From UKL13-2 sp038206765 (GTDB lineage Bacteria > Pseudomonadota > Gammaproteobacteria > Burkholderiales > Usitatibacteraceae), in assembly GCA_038206765.1 (NCBI GenBank), contig JBBRAM010000003.1, positions 62,001 through 126,000 on the forward strand: a DNA stretch of 64,000 nucleotides. The letters are read 5' to 3'. Under the pieces are notes generated by a model, which did no database searches, was not told the DNA's origin, and saw only the letters and a list, made by a program, of their open reading frames with translations. Shown piece by piece: positions 44,620-53,925 of this stretch (its first letter is position 1; every line of letters begins with the position of its first letter). The position numbers and the translations under genes were made by a program.

Positions 44620-44698
44620 TGGGGTGTTTTGGGTGTTTGTGCGGGTTACGATACGGCGAATTTAAATAACAAAAATGTTCCAATAATAGGCATTCAAA

Positions 44699-45919
44699 AT
44701 GCATCCCATGAACAACACTGAAATTTTTCTGATCGCGATGGCGATTATTTTTACGGTGCCCTATTTAATATGGCGATTGGGGAAAACAGATTATTTTGCG
44801 CCACTGGTCGTGGTGCAAATTATTACCGGAATATTGCTCGGGCCCGGCATTCTAGGGAAAGTGTTTCCCGATTATTACGTCCTGGTATTTAACCCCGCCG
44901 TTGTGCAATCGCTCAACGGCATCGCGTGGTGGGCGGTGATGATTTTTGTCTGGATTGCGGGCATTGAGCTTGACCTCAAACAGGCTTGGGAACATCGCAT
45001 AGAGAGTGGCATCACTGCGGGCTTGGCGCTGTCCGTGCCATTGTTGTTTGGCTGCATTGTTGCAGTATGTATGTTGATGCTTGATGGCTGGGTTGGTGCG
45101 AAAGCAATGACGTGGCAATTCGTCGCGGGCGTAGGTATGGCCTGCGCGGTGACAGCACTGCCGATTTTGATTTTGCTGATGGAAAAACTTGAGATTTTGC
45201 GCCAGCCGATTGGCCAACGCATTTTGCGTTACGCCAGCATTGATGATGTGGCCATTTGGGGTGTGCTTGCGATGATTTTGATGGATTGGCATCGCATTGG
45301 CCAGCAGGCGGTTTTTTTGGTGGCTTTTATGGCGTTCGCTTATGTGCTGCGGAAATTGATGGTCGCTATCCCGCAACGTGACCGCTGGTATGTCGGTTTA
45401 ATTTGGTTGGCGATAGCAGCCTTCGGTGCGGACTGGTCAGGATTGCACTATATGGTGGGCGCATTTTTAGCGGGTGTTGTAATGGATGCCGATTGGTTTG
45501 CGAACGGGAAAAATACAAATGATATGGACAAGCTCCGCCACAATGTATTGCTGGTGATGATGCCGGTATTTTTTCTCTCGACGGGATTGCGAACCAACTG
45601 GAATGTGGGCGGCGCGGCGGTCTTTTTGGCGGCGGGCGTGCTGTTGGTCGCGTCGGTGTCGGGCAAGCTGCTGGGGATTCAGCTCGCGGGCAAGATTCTT
45701 AAATGGACGCCTGGCGAGGCATCGATCATCGGTTGGCTGTTGCAAACCAAAGCGCTCATCATGATTATTTTCGTCAATATATTATTGGATAAAGGGATCA
45801 TCACGAGCGAAACCTTTACGGCATTGCTGCTGATGGCCGTGGCAAGTACGATGCTCACCATCCCGGTGGTGTTACCGAAACTCAAGAAGCTAAATGACGT
45901 TATTTTTCGCTCAAGATAG
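44699..45919 (+). CDS. CPA2-family cation:proton antiporter (Kef-type membrane domain)
   Basis: 406 residues with about twelve membrane segments. Features include VVQIITGILLGPGILG, the ion-site region RYASIDDVAIWG with two Asp, and VGAFLAGVVMDADWF. No C-terminal TrkA-N/RCK domain, so it is the short form. Likely exchanges K+ or Na+ for H+. Start ATG at 44699 or 44708. Separate transcription unit by its orientation and the 163-bp gap. Confidence 0.92.
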   Translation: MHPMNNTEIFLIAMAIIFTVPYLIWRLGKTDYFAPLVVVQIITGILLGPGILGKVFPDYYVLVFNPAVVQSLNGIAWWAVMIFVWIAGIELDLKQAWEHRIESGITAGLALSVPLLFGCIVAVCMLMLDGWVGAKAMTWQFVAGVGMACAVTALPILILLMEKLEILRQPIGQRILRYASIDDVAIWGVLAMILMDWHRIGQQAVFLVAFMAFAYVLRKLMVAIPQRDRWYVGLIWLAIAAFGADWSGLHYMVGAFLAGVVMDADWFANGKNTNDMDKLRHNVLLVMMPVFFLSTGLRTNWNVGGAAVFLAAGVLLVASVSGKLLGIQLAGKILKWTPGEASIIGWLLQTKALIMIIFVNILLDKGIITSETFTALLLMAVASTMLTIPVVLPKLKKLNDVIFRSR

Positions 45920-45942
45920 CCAGCGCAGATTCGACAACAGAT

Positions 45943-45972
45943 ATAAAAACAGGGCGACACTCGCCGCCCTGC
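45943..45972 (-). terminator. Rho-independent terminator of pckG
   Basis: On the minus strand CAGGGCG pairs with CGCCCTG around an 8-base loop, followed by TTTTTATA. Lies 22 bp after the pckG stop. Confidence 0.85.
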
Positions 45973-45993
45973 ATTCATCATCTGCAACGATAT

Positions 45994-47841
45994 TTACAAT
46001 GCCGCTTGCAGTGTTTTTTGTAATGTCTCGAAACGCGCGGTTAATATTGTGGGCATGTGGTGCTGTAATTTGGTTAATAACGAACGATGAAGCTTAAGTT
46101 CTTGCGCCCATTGCACCGTGTTGATAGTGGTAATCGCGGTAAACTTTTCGGGCGAAAAATCTAAACCCGTCCAGTCGAGATCACCATAGCTAGGAATATT
46201 GCCGAGCGCAGTATTGTTAGCCGATGCCGTGCCCTCAACGCGCTCAACAATCCATTTCAATACGCGCATATTGTCGCCAAAGCCGGGCCACATGAATTTG
46301 CCGTGTTCGTCCTTGCGGAACCAATTGACGCCGTAGATTTTTGGCGTTTTCGTATTTTTCCCAAATTCTAACCAATGCGCAAAATAATCCGCCATGTTGT
46401 AGCCGCAAAATGCAATCATCGCAAACGGGTCGCTGCGTACCACGCCAGTCTGCCCAGTGATTGCTGCAGTGGTTTCTGAGCCCAAGGTGGCGGCCATGTA
46501 AACGCCTTCATTCCAATTCGCGGCCTCAGTGACAAGCGGCACCGTATCGGACCGGCGGCCACCGAAAATCATCGCTGAAATTGGCACACCTTCCGGGTTG
46601 TCCCATTCGGCGTCGAGGGACGGGCACTGAGTAGCGGCTACAGTGAAGCGGGCATTTGCGTGTGCGGCCAACCGACCACAGCCGGGTGTCCATGGCTTGC
46701 CTTGCCAGTCGGTGAGATGGACTGGCTGCGATTTGGTCATGCCTTCCCACCACACATCTCCGTCCGGTGTTAGCGCGACGTTTGTAAAAATCGTGTTTGA
46801 TTTCAGTGATTCCATACAGTTCGGATTCGTCTCGTAAGACGTGCCGGGCGCAACACCAAAGAAGCCCGCCTCTGGATTGATCGCCACTAGCTGGCCCGCA
46901 GCGTTAGGCTTAATCCACGCGATGTCGTCACCAACTGTGGTGATTTCCCAGCCTTGCTGCTTGAACGAAGCTGGTGGGATCAGCATTGCGAAATTGGTTT
47001 TGCCGCAGGCGGATGGGAATGCCGCGGTGATGTAGTGTTTGCGTCCAGCAGGTGTCTTCACGCCAAGGATCAACATGTGCTCGGCAAGCCAGCCTTGCTG
47101 CTTGCCCATCACGCTGGCGATACGCAGCGCGAAGCATTTTTTGCCAAGCAGGGCATTGCCGCCGTAGCCCGAGCCATATGACCAAATTTCGTGCGTTTCC
47201 GGGAAATGAACAATGTATTTATGGTCTTTGTTGCAGGGCCATGCCACGTCTTTCTCGTCGAAATTCAATGGCGCGCCGACCGAGTGCAGTGCTGGCACGA
47301 ATGCGCCTTCGTCGCCCAGCACCTCTAACACCTTGCTCCCCATTCGCGTCATCAATTTCATGTTGACCGCAACGTAGGGTGAATCGGAAAGCTCGACACC
47401 GATATGCGCAATATGCGAACCCAATGGCCCCATGCTGAATGGTACGACGTACATAGTCCGGCCGCGCATTGCGCCGTCAAACAAGCCGTTTAATTTGGCG
47501 CGCATTTCAGCGGGCTCGACCCAATTGTTGGTCTCTCCGGCATCTTCTTTTTGTGTCGAGCAAATAAAGGTGCGGTCTTCTACACGTGCCACATCGGTCG
47601 GGTCAGACCATGCCAAATATGAATTGGGGCGCAGCGTTTCATTGAGTTTGCGAAAGGTGCCGGCGGCAACGAGCTCTCCACAGAGGCGGTTGTACTCTTC
47701 GTCCGATCCATCGCACCAATAAATTTTATCGGGCTTCGTGAGGGCTGCAATTCCATCAACCCACTGGAGCAATTTGCGATGGCGCGTTGGCGCATTGTTG
47801 ACGAGAACTGGTTTGGTAAGAGAGTGCAGTCGGGCGTGCAT
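45994..47841 (-). CDS. pckG: Phosphoenolpyruvate carboxykinase (GTP)
   Basis: 615 residues, GTP-type enzyme. Converts oxaloacetate to PEP for gluconeogenesis, opposite to the ppc product in this window. The kinase motif AFPSACGKTN is at 274-283 with the reactive Cys, and the substrate region FSMGPLGSHIAHIG is near 135-148. A GGAGG ribosome site precedes the ATG. A HexR-like box lies about 210 bp upstream. Confidence 0.97.
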   Translation of the reverse strand: MHARLHSLTKPVLVNNAPTRHRKLLQWVDGIAALTKPDKIYWCDGSDEEYNRLCGELVAAGTFRKLNETLRPNSYLAWSDPTDVARVEDRTFICSTQKEDAGETNNWVEPAEMRAKLNGLFDGAMRGRTMYVVPFSMGPLGSHIAHIGVELSDSPYVAVNMKLMTRMGSKVLEVLGDEGAFVPALHSVGAPLNFDEKDVAWPCNKDHKYIVHFPETHEIWSYGSGYGGNALLGKKCFALRIASVMGKQQGWLAEHMLILGVKTPAGRKHYITAAFPSACGKTNFAMLIPPASFKQQGWEITTVGDDIAWIKPNAAGQLVAINPEAGFFGVAPGTSYETNPNCMESLKSNTIFTNVALTPDGDVWWEGMTKSQPVHLTDWQGKPWTPGCGRLAAHANARFTVAATQCPSLDAEWDNPEGVPISAMIFGGRRSDTVPLVTEAANWNEGVYMAATLGSETTAAITGQTGVVRSDPFAMIAFCGYNMADYFAHWLEFGKNTKTPKIYGVNWFRKDEHGKFMWPGFGDNMRVLKWIVERVEGTASANNTALGNIPSYGDLDWTGLDFSPEKFTAITTINTVQWAQELKLHRSLLTKLQHHMPTILTARFETLQKTLQAAL

Positions 47842-48050
47842 AAGGCCTCCAAAAATCTTGAGTAGTGTGCGCAGTTAGATGTTTTGGCAATGCGCAAATA
47901 CTACGTTTTACGCGCCTGAATTGCACATCACTTTATTTTTAATTGAGGCCGCATTGTCCCACAACGCAACGGAGTTGTTGTTGCCGGACTGCAACAAAAA
48001 TGCGACAAAAAAGGTCAAATTGCGTGAAATCAATTGGGCAATTTTCGCTA

Positions 48051-48065
48051 TGTAGTTTTATTACT
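48051..48065 (-). promoter_or_regulatory. HexR-like operator upstream of pckG
   Basis: TGTAGTTTTATTACT, two changes from a perfect TGTAG-N5-CTACA palindrome. On the minus strand TACATA in the arm and TTGCCA 15 bases before it could be a promoter. A half box (TGTAGTTTTA) lies at 48084-48093. Confidence 0.5.
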
Positions 48066-48077
48066 TGCCTGGCAATT

Positions 48078-48779
48078 TTATTTTGTAGTTTTAATTTCTA
48101 ATTTGCCAAGTTCCAATGATTGTTGCCCGTAAGTTTTGAACTTTTCAATTACGGTGGTCATTTCATTTACCGACAGTACCGGCGGCTGCGGATTGACTTG
48201 AAGTATTTGCCAATACATACGCGCCAAGCTCTCAACTTCCACCGCAATGGCAAGCGCTTTTTCGAGCGATTCACCTACTGCAATCATGCCGTGCTGCGCT
48301 AACAAACAAGCCTTTCGGTCATGCAATGCAGCCACTGCATAGTCGGACAGTTTTTGTGTGCCGAATGTCGCATACGGGGCACAGCGAATATTGTCGCCGC
48401 CCGCCACAGCGATCATGTAATGGAAAGCCGGTATGTCGCGGCTCATACAGGCCAGTGTGGTGGCGTAACTGGCGTGGGTGTGAACGACAGCGCGTACATC
48501 AGGCCTCGAAGCATATATATCAAGATGAAACCGCCATTCCGAAGAAGGCAAAATAGTACCCTCGTGCCCGCCATCCATGTTCATCGCGACGATTTGTTCA
48601 GGCCTCGTTTCGCCGTAGGGAATGCCGGTGGGTGTGACTAAAAAACCATTTGTGATACGTGCGCTGACATTGCCGGATTTGCCCTGATTGATGCCGAGGC
48701 GATTCATATCGAGCGCGGTCGAAATAATCTTGCGGCGCAGATCGGCATCAGGCTGATGATTGAGGTTTAGAAAGGTCAT
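48078..48779 (-). CDS. Class II aldolase (FucA/Ald2-like), probable 5-(methylthio)ribulose-1-phosphate aldolase
   Basis: 233 residues, zinc class II aldolase/adducin fold. Catalytic E81 (PSSEW) and metal ligands H100, H102 (HTH) and H163 (AQHGMI). SGNVSARI and PTGIPYGETRPE near 35-62 bind phosphate. It is linked to mtnA by a 4-bp overlap. This pair matches the DHAP shunt, in which MtnA gives 5-(methylthio)ribulose-1-phosphate and the aldolase cleaves it to DHAP and an aldehyde. An MtnB dehydratase, from the same superfamily, is the main alternative. Enolase-phosphatase and dioxygenase genes of the usual methionine salvage are not nearby. Confidence 0.8.
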   Translation of the reverse strand: MTFLNLNHQPDADLRRKIISTALDMNRLGINQGKSGNVSARITNGFLVTPTGIPYGETRPEQIVAMNMDGGHEGTILPSSEWRFHLDIYASRPDVRAVVHTHASYATTLACMSRDIPAFHYMIAVAGGDNIRCAPYATFGTQKLSDYAVAALHDRKACLLAQHGMIAVGESLEKALAIAVEVESLARMYWQILQVNPQPPVLSVNEMTTVIEKFKTYGQQSLELGKLEIKTTK

Positions 48780-49864
48780 CTTTGTTGGCTTTCAACCGGA
48801 AACATTGCCGCCAAATCTTCGGGCGCGGCGATGCCGCGCTCGGTAATAATGCCTGCCACCAGTCTTGCAGGCGTAATATCAAAGCCGGGATTTGCCACCG
48901 CGCTGTCATCATCTAAAATCCGAAAATCGCGGGTGAAACCATCGGCCGATTGCCCGCGCAAATGGCGAATTTCATGGCCACCGCGATCTTCGATTTCAAT
49001 CTCTTTTAGTGCGTCATTGAGTTGCCAATCAATGCTCGACGATGGCGCTGCAACGTAAAACGGCACGTTGTTATCGTTTGCTGCCAACGCTTTTTGATAG
49101 GTGCCGATTTTGTTTGCAATATCGCCGTGGCGCGAGGCGCGATCCACACCGACAATCACCAAATCGACCTTGCCATGTTGCATAAAATGTCCGCCCGCAT
49201 TGTCGACAATATAAGTGAGCGGCACGCCGTGCTCTCGCAACTCCCAGGCGGTGAGCAAGCCCTGATTGCGCGGCCGTGTTTCTTCTACCCACACATGCAC
49301 GGGAATGCCCGCGTCATGTGCCATGTAGATCGGTGCAGTCGCAGTGCCCCAATCCACACTGGCCAGCGCGCCCGCATTGCAATGCGTAAGCAGATTGATC
49401 GGGCGATTATGCTTGGCATAAAGCGTACGAATGAGCTCAAGACCGTGGCGGCCAATCGCCGCGTTGGTGGCTACATCGTCACGTAAAATGAGGTCCGCTT
49501 CTCGCCATGCGTCCTCGGCGCGATCAAGCTCATCAAGCGGAAACAACACGCGCTGCATCCGATCCAGCGCCCAAGCGAGATTTACAGCAGTGGGGCGCGT
49601 TGCACGAAGCATACGGCACGCATTCTCGAGTGCCTGGTCGGTGCAGTCGGTTTTCATTTGCAGCGCGACGGCATAAGCAGCGGTCACACCAATCAGCGGT
49701 GCGCCGCGAACCCGCATCGCGCGAATCGCTTCGACGGCTTGTTCCATCGACACCAACTCGCGTTCTTCCAAGGTAAACGGCAGCAGGGTTTGATCAATAA
49801 TGTGCACTGTCCGGTGCCGATCATCAGACCAAATACTAGTGCGTGATTTATGGTGGATCTTCAT
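48776..49864 (-). CDS. mtnA: 5-(methylthio)ribose-1-phosphate isomerase
   Basis: 362 residues. Isomerises methylthioribose-1-phosphate (or 5-deoxyribose-1-phosphate) to the ribulose form. RVRGAPLIGVTAAYA (51-65), catalytic C162 (LLTHCNAGALA) and D241 (IVGVDRAS) are present, with NKIGTYQKA at 251-259. First gene of a two-gene operon with the aldolase. Neither mtnK nor mtnP lies in the window. Confidence 0.93.
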   Translation of the reverse strand: MKIHHKSRTSIWSDDRHRTVHIIDQTLLPFTLEERELVSMEQAVEAIRAMRVRGAPLIGVTAAYAVALQMKTDCTDQALENACRMLRATRPTAVNLAWALDRMQRVLFPLDELDRAEDAWREADLILRDDVATNAAIGRHGLELIRTLYAKHNRPINLLTHCNAGALASVDWGTATAPIYMAHDAGIPVHVWVEETRPRNQGLLTAWELREHGVPLTYIVDNAGGHFMQHGKVDLVIVGVDRASRHGDIANKIGTYQKALAANDNNVPFYVAAPSSSIDWQLNDALKEIEIEDRGGHEIRHLRGQSADGFTRDFRILDDDSAVANPGFDITPARLVAGIITERGIAAPEDLAAMFPVESQQR

Positions 49865-49923
49865 TTTTGTATTTTATTGATTTTTTAACCGAGCGGTGCG
49901 ACTACAATTTGACGACACCTTGA

Positions 49924-52353
49924 CTACAAATTTTTCACCGTTGGAATATTTACCTGCGCAGTGGACCTCGGCGAAACTGTTACTTTAGTGATGCCGTCGT
50001 TGATCAATCCCCATGGAAGCGGCAGGTTATCTGAGATGACCGATAGCGTGTGCTCACCCGACCCAACAAACGGAAACATGAAACGGCCCTGTTGATCTGT
50101 GCGGGTAGAATACTTTCCGTCCAACACCACCGCTACGCTCGGCACGCCGCTCTCATTGGCATCGCGAACGCTATTGGCGTTGGCATCGAAGTACAGATAT
50201 CCTGAAACATCCCCGCCGCCGCCGCCAATACGTCCGCCCAGCGGTACATTGACGCTACCCGCGCGGTCTTCATAGCGGAGCACAACGAGGTAGGTGCGTT
50301 GGCTTGGACGGGTTATGGCCTGCAGCGGCGCGGCGAGCGGGTCCAATGAGACCAAGCCGGTGTCATAACGCCCACTACCGGCAGTCGCATCAGCCGACAA
50401 TGACCATGAACGGTTGAACCGCCACGCTAACCCTACTGTCGCATAGAGTGCGTTATCAACGATGCCGTAGGTCGTGTATCGTGATTGAATATTGGTATTA
50501 AGTGTGAGGTTGTTAAATAATTCACCACTTGCGTTAACGGAGAGCACGACTGATTCCCGCTTGCTCGACGGCTGTGTTTGTATCGCCGAGGTTGACGAAG
50601 TTGATGCGAAAAGACGCAATGGAGCGCTTTGCTGATGGGTAAAGTTCAAGCTTGTGCTAAGTCGAATAGAGCCCAGTTGATTCCAGCTTTGATCAATCGT
50701 GATGCCTTGGTTGCGCTCGCCAGTGGTGGTGTCGCCAATATCAATTTGCCCACGGGTGGTTCCGAGTTTGTTGATCGATTGCGCATAGGCAAATGTTTGC
50801 GAGCCGGTACCGTTAAAGGCGCGTATCGATGTGCCGCCGCCAAAGCTGAGATCACGGCTGTATTGATAACGCACATTGGCGCCGGCGTATTGTCCGGCAC
50901 TGCTGGCACCAGAAACTGATTTTAATGCCTCGATTGCGGCATCCCCCGACCATCGCAGGCTTTGGTATTGGTAGCGATAGTAACCGCCTTGCACATCGCT
51001 ATTCACCGCCAAGCCGCCCCAATTCAGTCCGGTGCCAAGGTGAAACAGTCCGGCGCTATGGCGCGTACGACCCCGTTCGGTGGTGGCATCGAGCCACCAA
51101 CCGGTGCCGCGTTCGTTGGCTACTTGTGGTGTGGTGCTATTGACGTTTGTGGCGTTGGCCGCAGCCGATGAGTGGATCACGTTTGCCTGAACAGTCACAC
51201 CGTCATATTCAGCGCGTTGCGCGATAAAAATTGAACCAAAATTCGCCGTGGCGGCGAGTTGGTTGTCAAGCGGGCTACCGGCAGCCGTACCGCCAATACC
51301 GAGCAAATTCGGGGCGCCACGTACACCGACGAAAGACACCGCGCTGGTCAAATCAGCGTTGCCCCATAACGTGCGAACTTGACCGCCAATTTGCAGGAGC
51401 TGCCCTCCCTGACGACGAAAGCCAGAAATCGGGAATCCTTCCATTTGTCCAATGCTGCCTGCGCTGGCGTTAAGTGAAATCCCCGGCGTGCCGCCTTGCG
51501 AGGCAGTTTGCGCTGACAAAAGCTCGGAAGTCACGCCTTCAACAGTGCGGGACGGCAGACTAAACCGCAGTTGCTGGCGGGTCAATCCTACTTGTGTTGG
51601 TGAAATGATGCCGAGCATATTGTTGGCAGACCAGCCACCGGCGAGCGGCAATCCGTATTGCTGCAGCGTGAATGTGACAGGTCGAGCTTTGCCGTTACCG
51701 CTCCGGCTTGCAACATTAAAATCGCCATCAACGCGTTGGTTCACGCCGGTTTGCAAATCAAGTGACAAAGCGCCAAAATTTAAGGTTTCGATCGCCGCGC
51801 GAAGTCCAAGCCCCGTGCCACCATTGGTGGCGACGCCATTGCTGAGTGTGCGGGTTTGTTGTAGCTCCAACTGGATCGCACGCGGCATGCCAGTGGCATC
51901 AGGTTCGCTATCATTGTCATCAGCAGCCAAGCTAGAGGACTGGGCGCCGCTCATAAGTTGATCAATATAGGGAGCGGCTTCAGTTGTCTTGGGTACTTTT
52001 GGTGCCGGATCGGTCGGTGCTGCTTCTGGTGAGGCTAATGGCTGCGCAGAGATGGTGGTCAGTAGCGGAATATGAGCCGCTTCATTCGACGGAATTTGAG
52101 ACAGTGTTTGCGTTAGCTTTAACGTTAACGGCAATGCCGGTGAGTGATTGCGATTCGTTTTAGCCACCGCTGACGCTGAGATTGACTGTTGCGGATTGCC
52201 GCTAGCCAAGCCGAGCGGACTCATGGTCGTCAGCGGGATCGCGAGAGCGACGGCTATCGCCAATTTTTTAGGGCGGCATGGTGCAATCTGCAACTGCCTG
52301 CTGCAGGTGCGGGGTGAGTGAGTGCTACTGCGCTCGGTTAGGTGCGGTTCCAA
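49924..52353 (-). CDS. Large outer-membrane beta-barrel protein with C-terminal SdrD-B-like domain (usher-like role)
   Basis: Up to 809 residues from a TTG at 52353, which overlaps the chaperone gene by 29 bp. A signal-like segment (KKLAIAVALAIPLTTMSP) is at about 29-50, followed by a Ser/Pro-rich linker. Residues 150-700 alternate short beta-strands rich in Gly, Asn and aromatic residues, as in outer-membrane barrels. A run of five glycines leads to a C-terminal domain (SGYLYFDANANSVRDANESGVPSVAVVLDGK ... TDQQGRFMF) of the SdrD-B/carboxypeptidase-regulatory type. Length and position after a PapD-like chaperone gene suggest an usher, but I do not see the standard usher N-domain or plug. Last gene of the surface-fibre operon. 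Confidence 0.7.
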   Translation of the reverse strand: MEPHLTERSSTHSPRTCSRQLQIAPCRPKKLAIAVALAIPLTTMSPLGLASGNPQQSISASAVAKTNRNHSPALPLTLKLTQTLSQIPSNEAAHIPLLTTISAQPLASPEAAPTDPAPKVPKTTEAAPYIDQLMSGAQSSSLAADDNDSEPDATGMPRAIQLELQQTRTLSNGVATNGGTGLGLRAAIETLNFGALSLDLQTGVNQRVDGDFNVASRSGNGKARPVTFTLQQYGLPLAGGWSANNMLGIISPTQVGLTRQQLRFSLPSRTVEGVTSELLSAQTASQGGTPGISLNASAGSIGQMEGFPISGFRRQGGQLLQIGGQVRTLWGNADLTSAVSFVGVRGAPNLLGIGGTAAGSPLDNQLAATANFGSIFIAQRAEYDGVTVQANVIHSSAAANATNVNSTTPQVANERGTGWWLDATTERGRTRHSAGLFHLGTGLNWGGLAVNSDVQGGYYRYQYQSLRWSGDAAIEALKSVSGASSAGQYAGANVRYQYSRDLSFGGGTSIRAFNGTGSQTFAYAQSINKLGTTRGQIDIGDTTTGERNQGITIDQSWNQLGSIRLSTSLNFTHQQSAPLRLFASTSSTSAIQTQPSSKRESVVLSVNASGELFNNLTLNTNIQSRYTTYGIVDNALYATVGLAWRFNRSWSLSADATAGSGRYDTGLVSLDPLAAPLQAITRPSQRTYLVVLRYEDRAGSVNVPLGGRIGGGGGDVSGYLYFDANANSVRDANESGVPSVAVVLDGKYSTRTDQQGRFMFPFVGSGEHTLSVISDNLPLPWGLINDGITKVTVSPRSTAQVNIPTVKNL

Positions 52354-53404
52354 CGGGCTTCAATGTCGGGGGCAACGATTCGGTCGGCTTTGCGGGCGGC
52401 TGCGCTGGGGGTTCAGTTTGGGGCAGCCCTGAGGATTGCGCCGGGGATTGAGTTTTTGCTGCTCTCGGTACCACCGCTGGTTCTGACGGTGGTAGCGTAA
52501 AGGTTTGATTTAGCGTCGTTTTCTTATCCACCCATTCCAAAGTACCTTTGACGGTCAAGGGAAATTTGGCACTGGCGGCAATCTTGTCTTCCGGCGGTGC
52601 GGTTAACGTAATTTTTCGGGTTTCGTTGGGCATAATGGGCAGCGTTGATGGTGATAACTCAAACTTTGCACCCAGCGAATCGGTTGCATCCAAGATGCCA
52701 CTCAATCGACCATGTGCATTCCCAGTGTTTTGAATTTGCAGCACCGGCGTGGCTTTGCCCTCGATGGTTTCCACGATCGATCCCACTACCTCTAGCACTG
52801 GCGCGCCTTTCCCAATGGTCGCATAAACAATCACACCAATGCGCGCCGCCATCGGAAAGCTCACTGCATCGCTTGCTTTGACGGTTTGATCGCGGCCTTC
52901 GATCATGACCGCGAATCGGCATTCACCAGCTACCGCATCGGGTGGCACCGCAATCTCAAAACGGAATCGTGTTTTGCCTTTTGATGCCAGCGTAATTTCG
53001 CGGCGCTCCAACGATACCCACGGACGGCAGCTACCGGCTTGCAACGGCTCATAAAACGATACGGTGCCATCTTTTGCAAACGTCCAGTCGGCGGTGTAGG
53101 TTCGGTAAGACGTGGTTTGTCCGCCGAGATGGCTGATTTCCAGCACTTGTCGTGTTGTCTTGCCGGGCTCGATTTGAAGCTCATAGCGCGGCGGCGTGAC
53201 CAAGGCTGCGAACTCTTGTGCATGGAGTGCGGCTGAACCAAGTAGGCCAACTAGGCCAAAGGTACCAAACCCCGCGCCGACCAGGGAAATTAGGGCGATT
53301 GAGTCGATTCGACCGGTTAGCTTGGTACGCACGATGAGTCTACGAACGGCTCTCTCTAAAAAATCAATCAACGGATCGACGATGCCAGAAAAGGAATTTT
53401 TCAT
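52325..53404 (-). CDS. PapD-like periplasmic chaperone
   Basis: 359 residues. The N-terminus is long before the hydrophobic segment (about 36-60, ending AALHAQ); an internal GTG near 53334 would give a normal signal peptide. An Ig-like domain (VTPPRYELQIEPGKTTRQVLEISHLG ... FRFEIAVPPDAVAGECRFAVMIEG) matches the first domain of fimbrial chaperones. A second domain follows and then a Pro/Gln-rich tail of about 55 residues, not normally seen in this family. It begins 2 bp after the upstream gene stop. Confidence 0.78.
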   Translation of the reverse strand: MKNSFSGIVDPLIDFLERAVRRLIVRTKLTGRIDSIALISLVGAGFGTFGLVGLLGSAALHAQEFAALVTPPRYELQIEPGKTTRQVLEISHLGGQTTSYRTYTADWTFAKDGTVSFYEPLQAGSCRPWVSLERREITLASKGKTRFRFEIAVPPDAVAGECRFAVMIEGRDQTVKASDAVSFPMAARIGVIVYATIGKGAPVLEVVGSIVETIEGKATPVLQIQNTGNAHGRLSGILDATDSLGAKFELSPSTLPIMPNETRKITLTAPPEDKIAASAKFPLTVKGTLEWVDKKTTLNQTFTLPPSEPAVVPRAAKTQSPAQSSGLPQTEPPAQPPAKPTESLPPTLKPVGTAPNRAQ

Positions 53405-53406
53405 GA

Positions 53407-53922
53407 TTAGTAAAGTTCGATCTCGAAATAGAATTGCAAATTTTCTGAAATTGAAATGAGTCGACCATCAACAGCTATTTTGACATTCATGATGTCCTCC
53501 AACATTGCGGCTGTAATTTTGCCCTGATAGACCAAGCCGCGCCCACCCGATACCAAGCTGCCCGATTGTAGTCGGCCTTGCGTTGTCCACGCGGCGCGAA
53601 GCTGCCCGCGCGCGTTTGCGAGCGGCGGTAAAGCCATGTAGATACGCCCCGTTTGGCCAATCCACGGCTGCGTATTGAGTTTGATATTTACGCGGGTTGA
53701 GGCCTCAGCCTCGTAAGCTTCCGCTCCTCTGGGTGCCGCCGATTTCCATCTTAATTGGGAATGCGCTGCAATCGGCTGGCTGGCGGAATCATCCACACGA
53801 AACGCGTTGCCGGCGAACGCATTCGTTATCAGCAGCGATGCACATAGCCAACCAAGCAGGGCGGTCACGCTTAGCCCGTGGGATCGTTGCCGTCGTTGTT
53901 TCTGGGGTTGTTTGGTTAGCAT
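53407..53922 (-). CDS. Exported accessory protein of the surface-fibre operon
   Basis: 171 residues. Signal peptide of about 38 residues ending TNAFAG. The mature part (about 135 residues) is beta-rich with no cysteine. I recognise no family. Placed between a pilin-like gene and the chaperone gene with 3- and 2-bp gaps, so a minor subunit or tip/assembly role is likely. Confidence 0.65.
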   Translation of the reverse strand: MLTKQPQKQRRQRSHGLSVTALLGWLCASLLITNAFAGNAFRVDDSASQPIAAHSQLRWKSAAPRGAEAYEAEASTRVNIKLNTQPWIGQTGRIYMALPPLANARGQLRAAWTTQGRLQSGSLVSGGRGLVYQGKITAAMLEDIMNVKIAVDGRLISISENLQFYFEIELY

Positions 53923-53925
53923 AAC

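Noticed and set aside
49900..49925. CTACAA half sites near the mtnA start
   Set aside because: Two direct copies without the facing TGTAG arm; not a palindrome.
49924..52353. Calling the barrel protein a standard FimD usher
   Set aside because: No clear usher N-domain or plug could be seen, so only an usher-like role is proposed.
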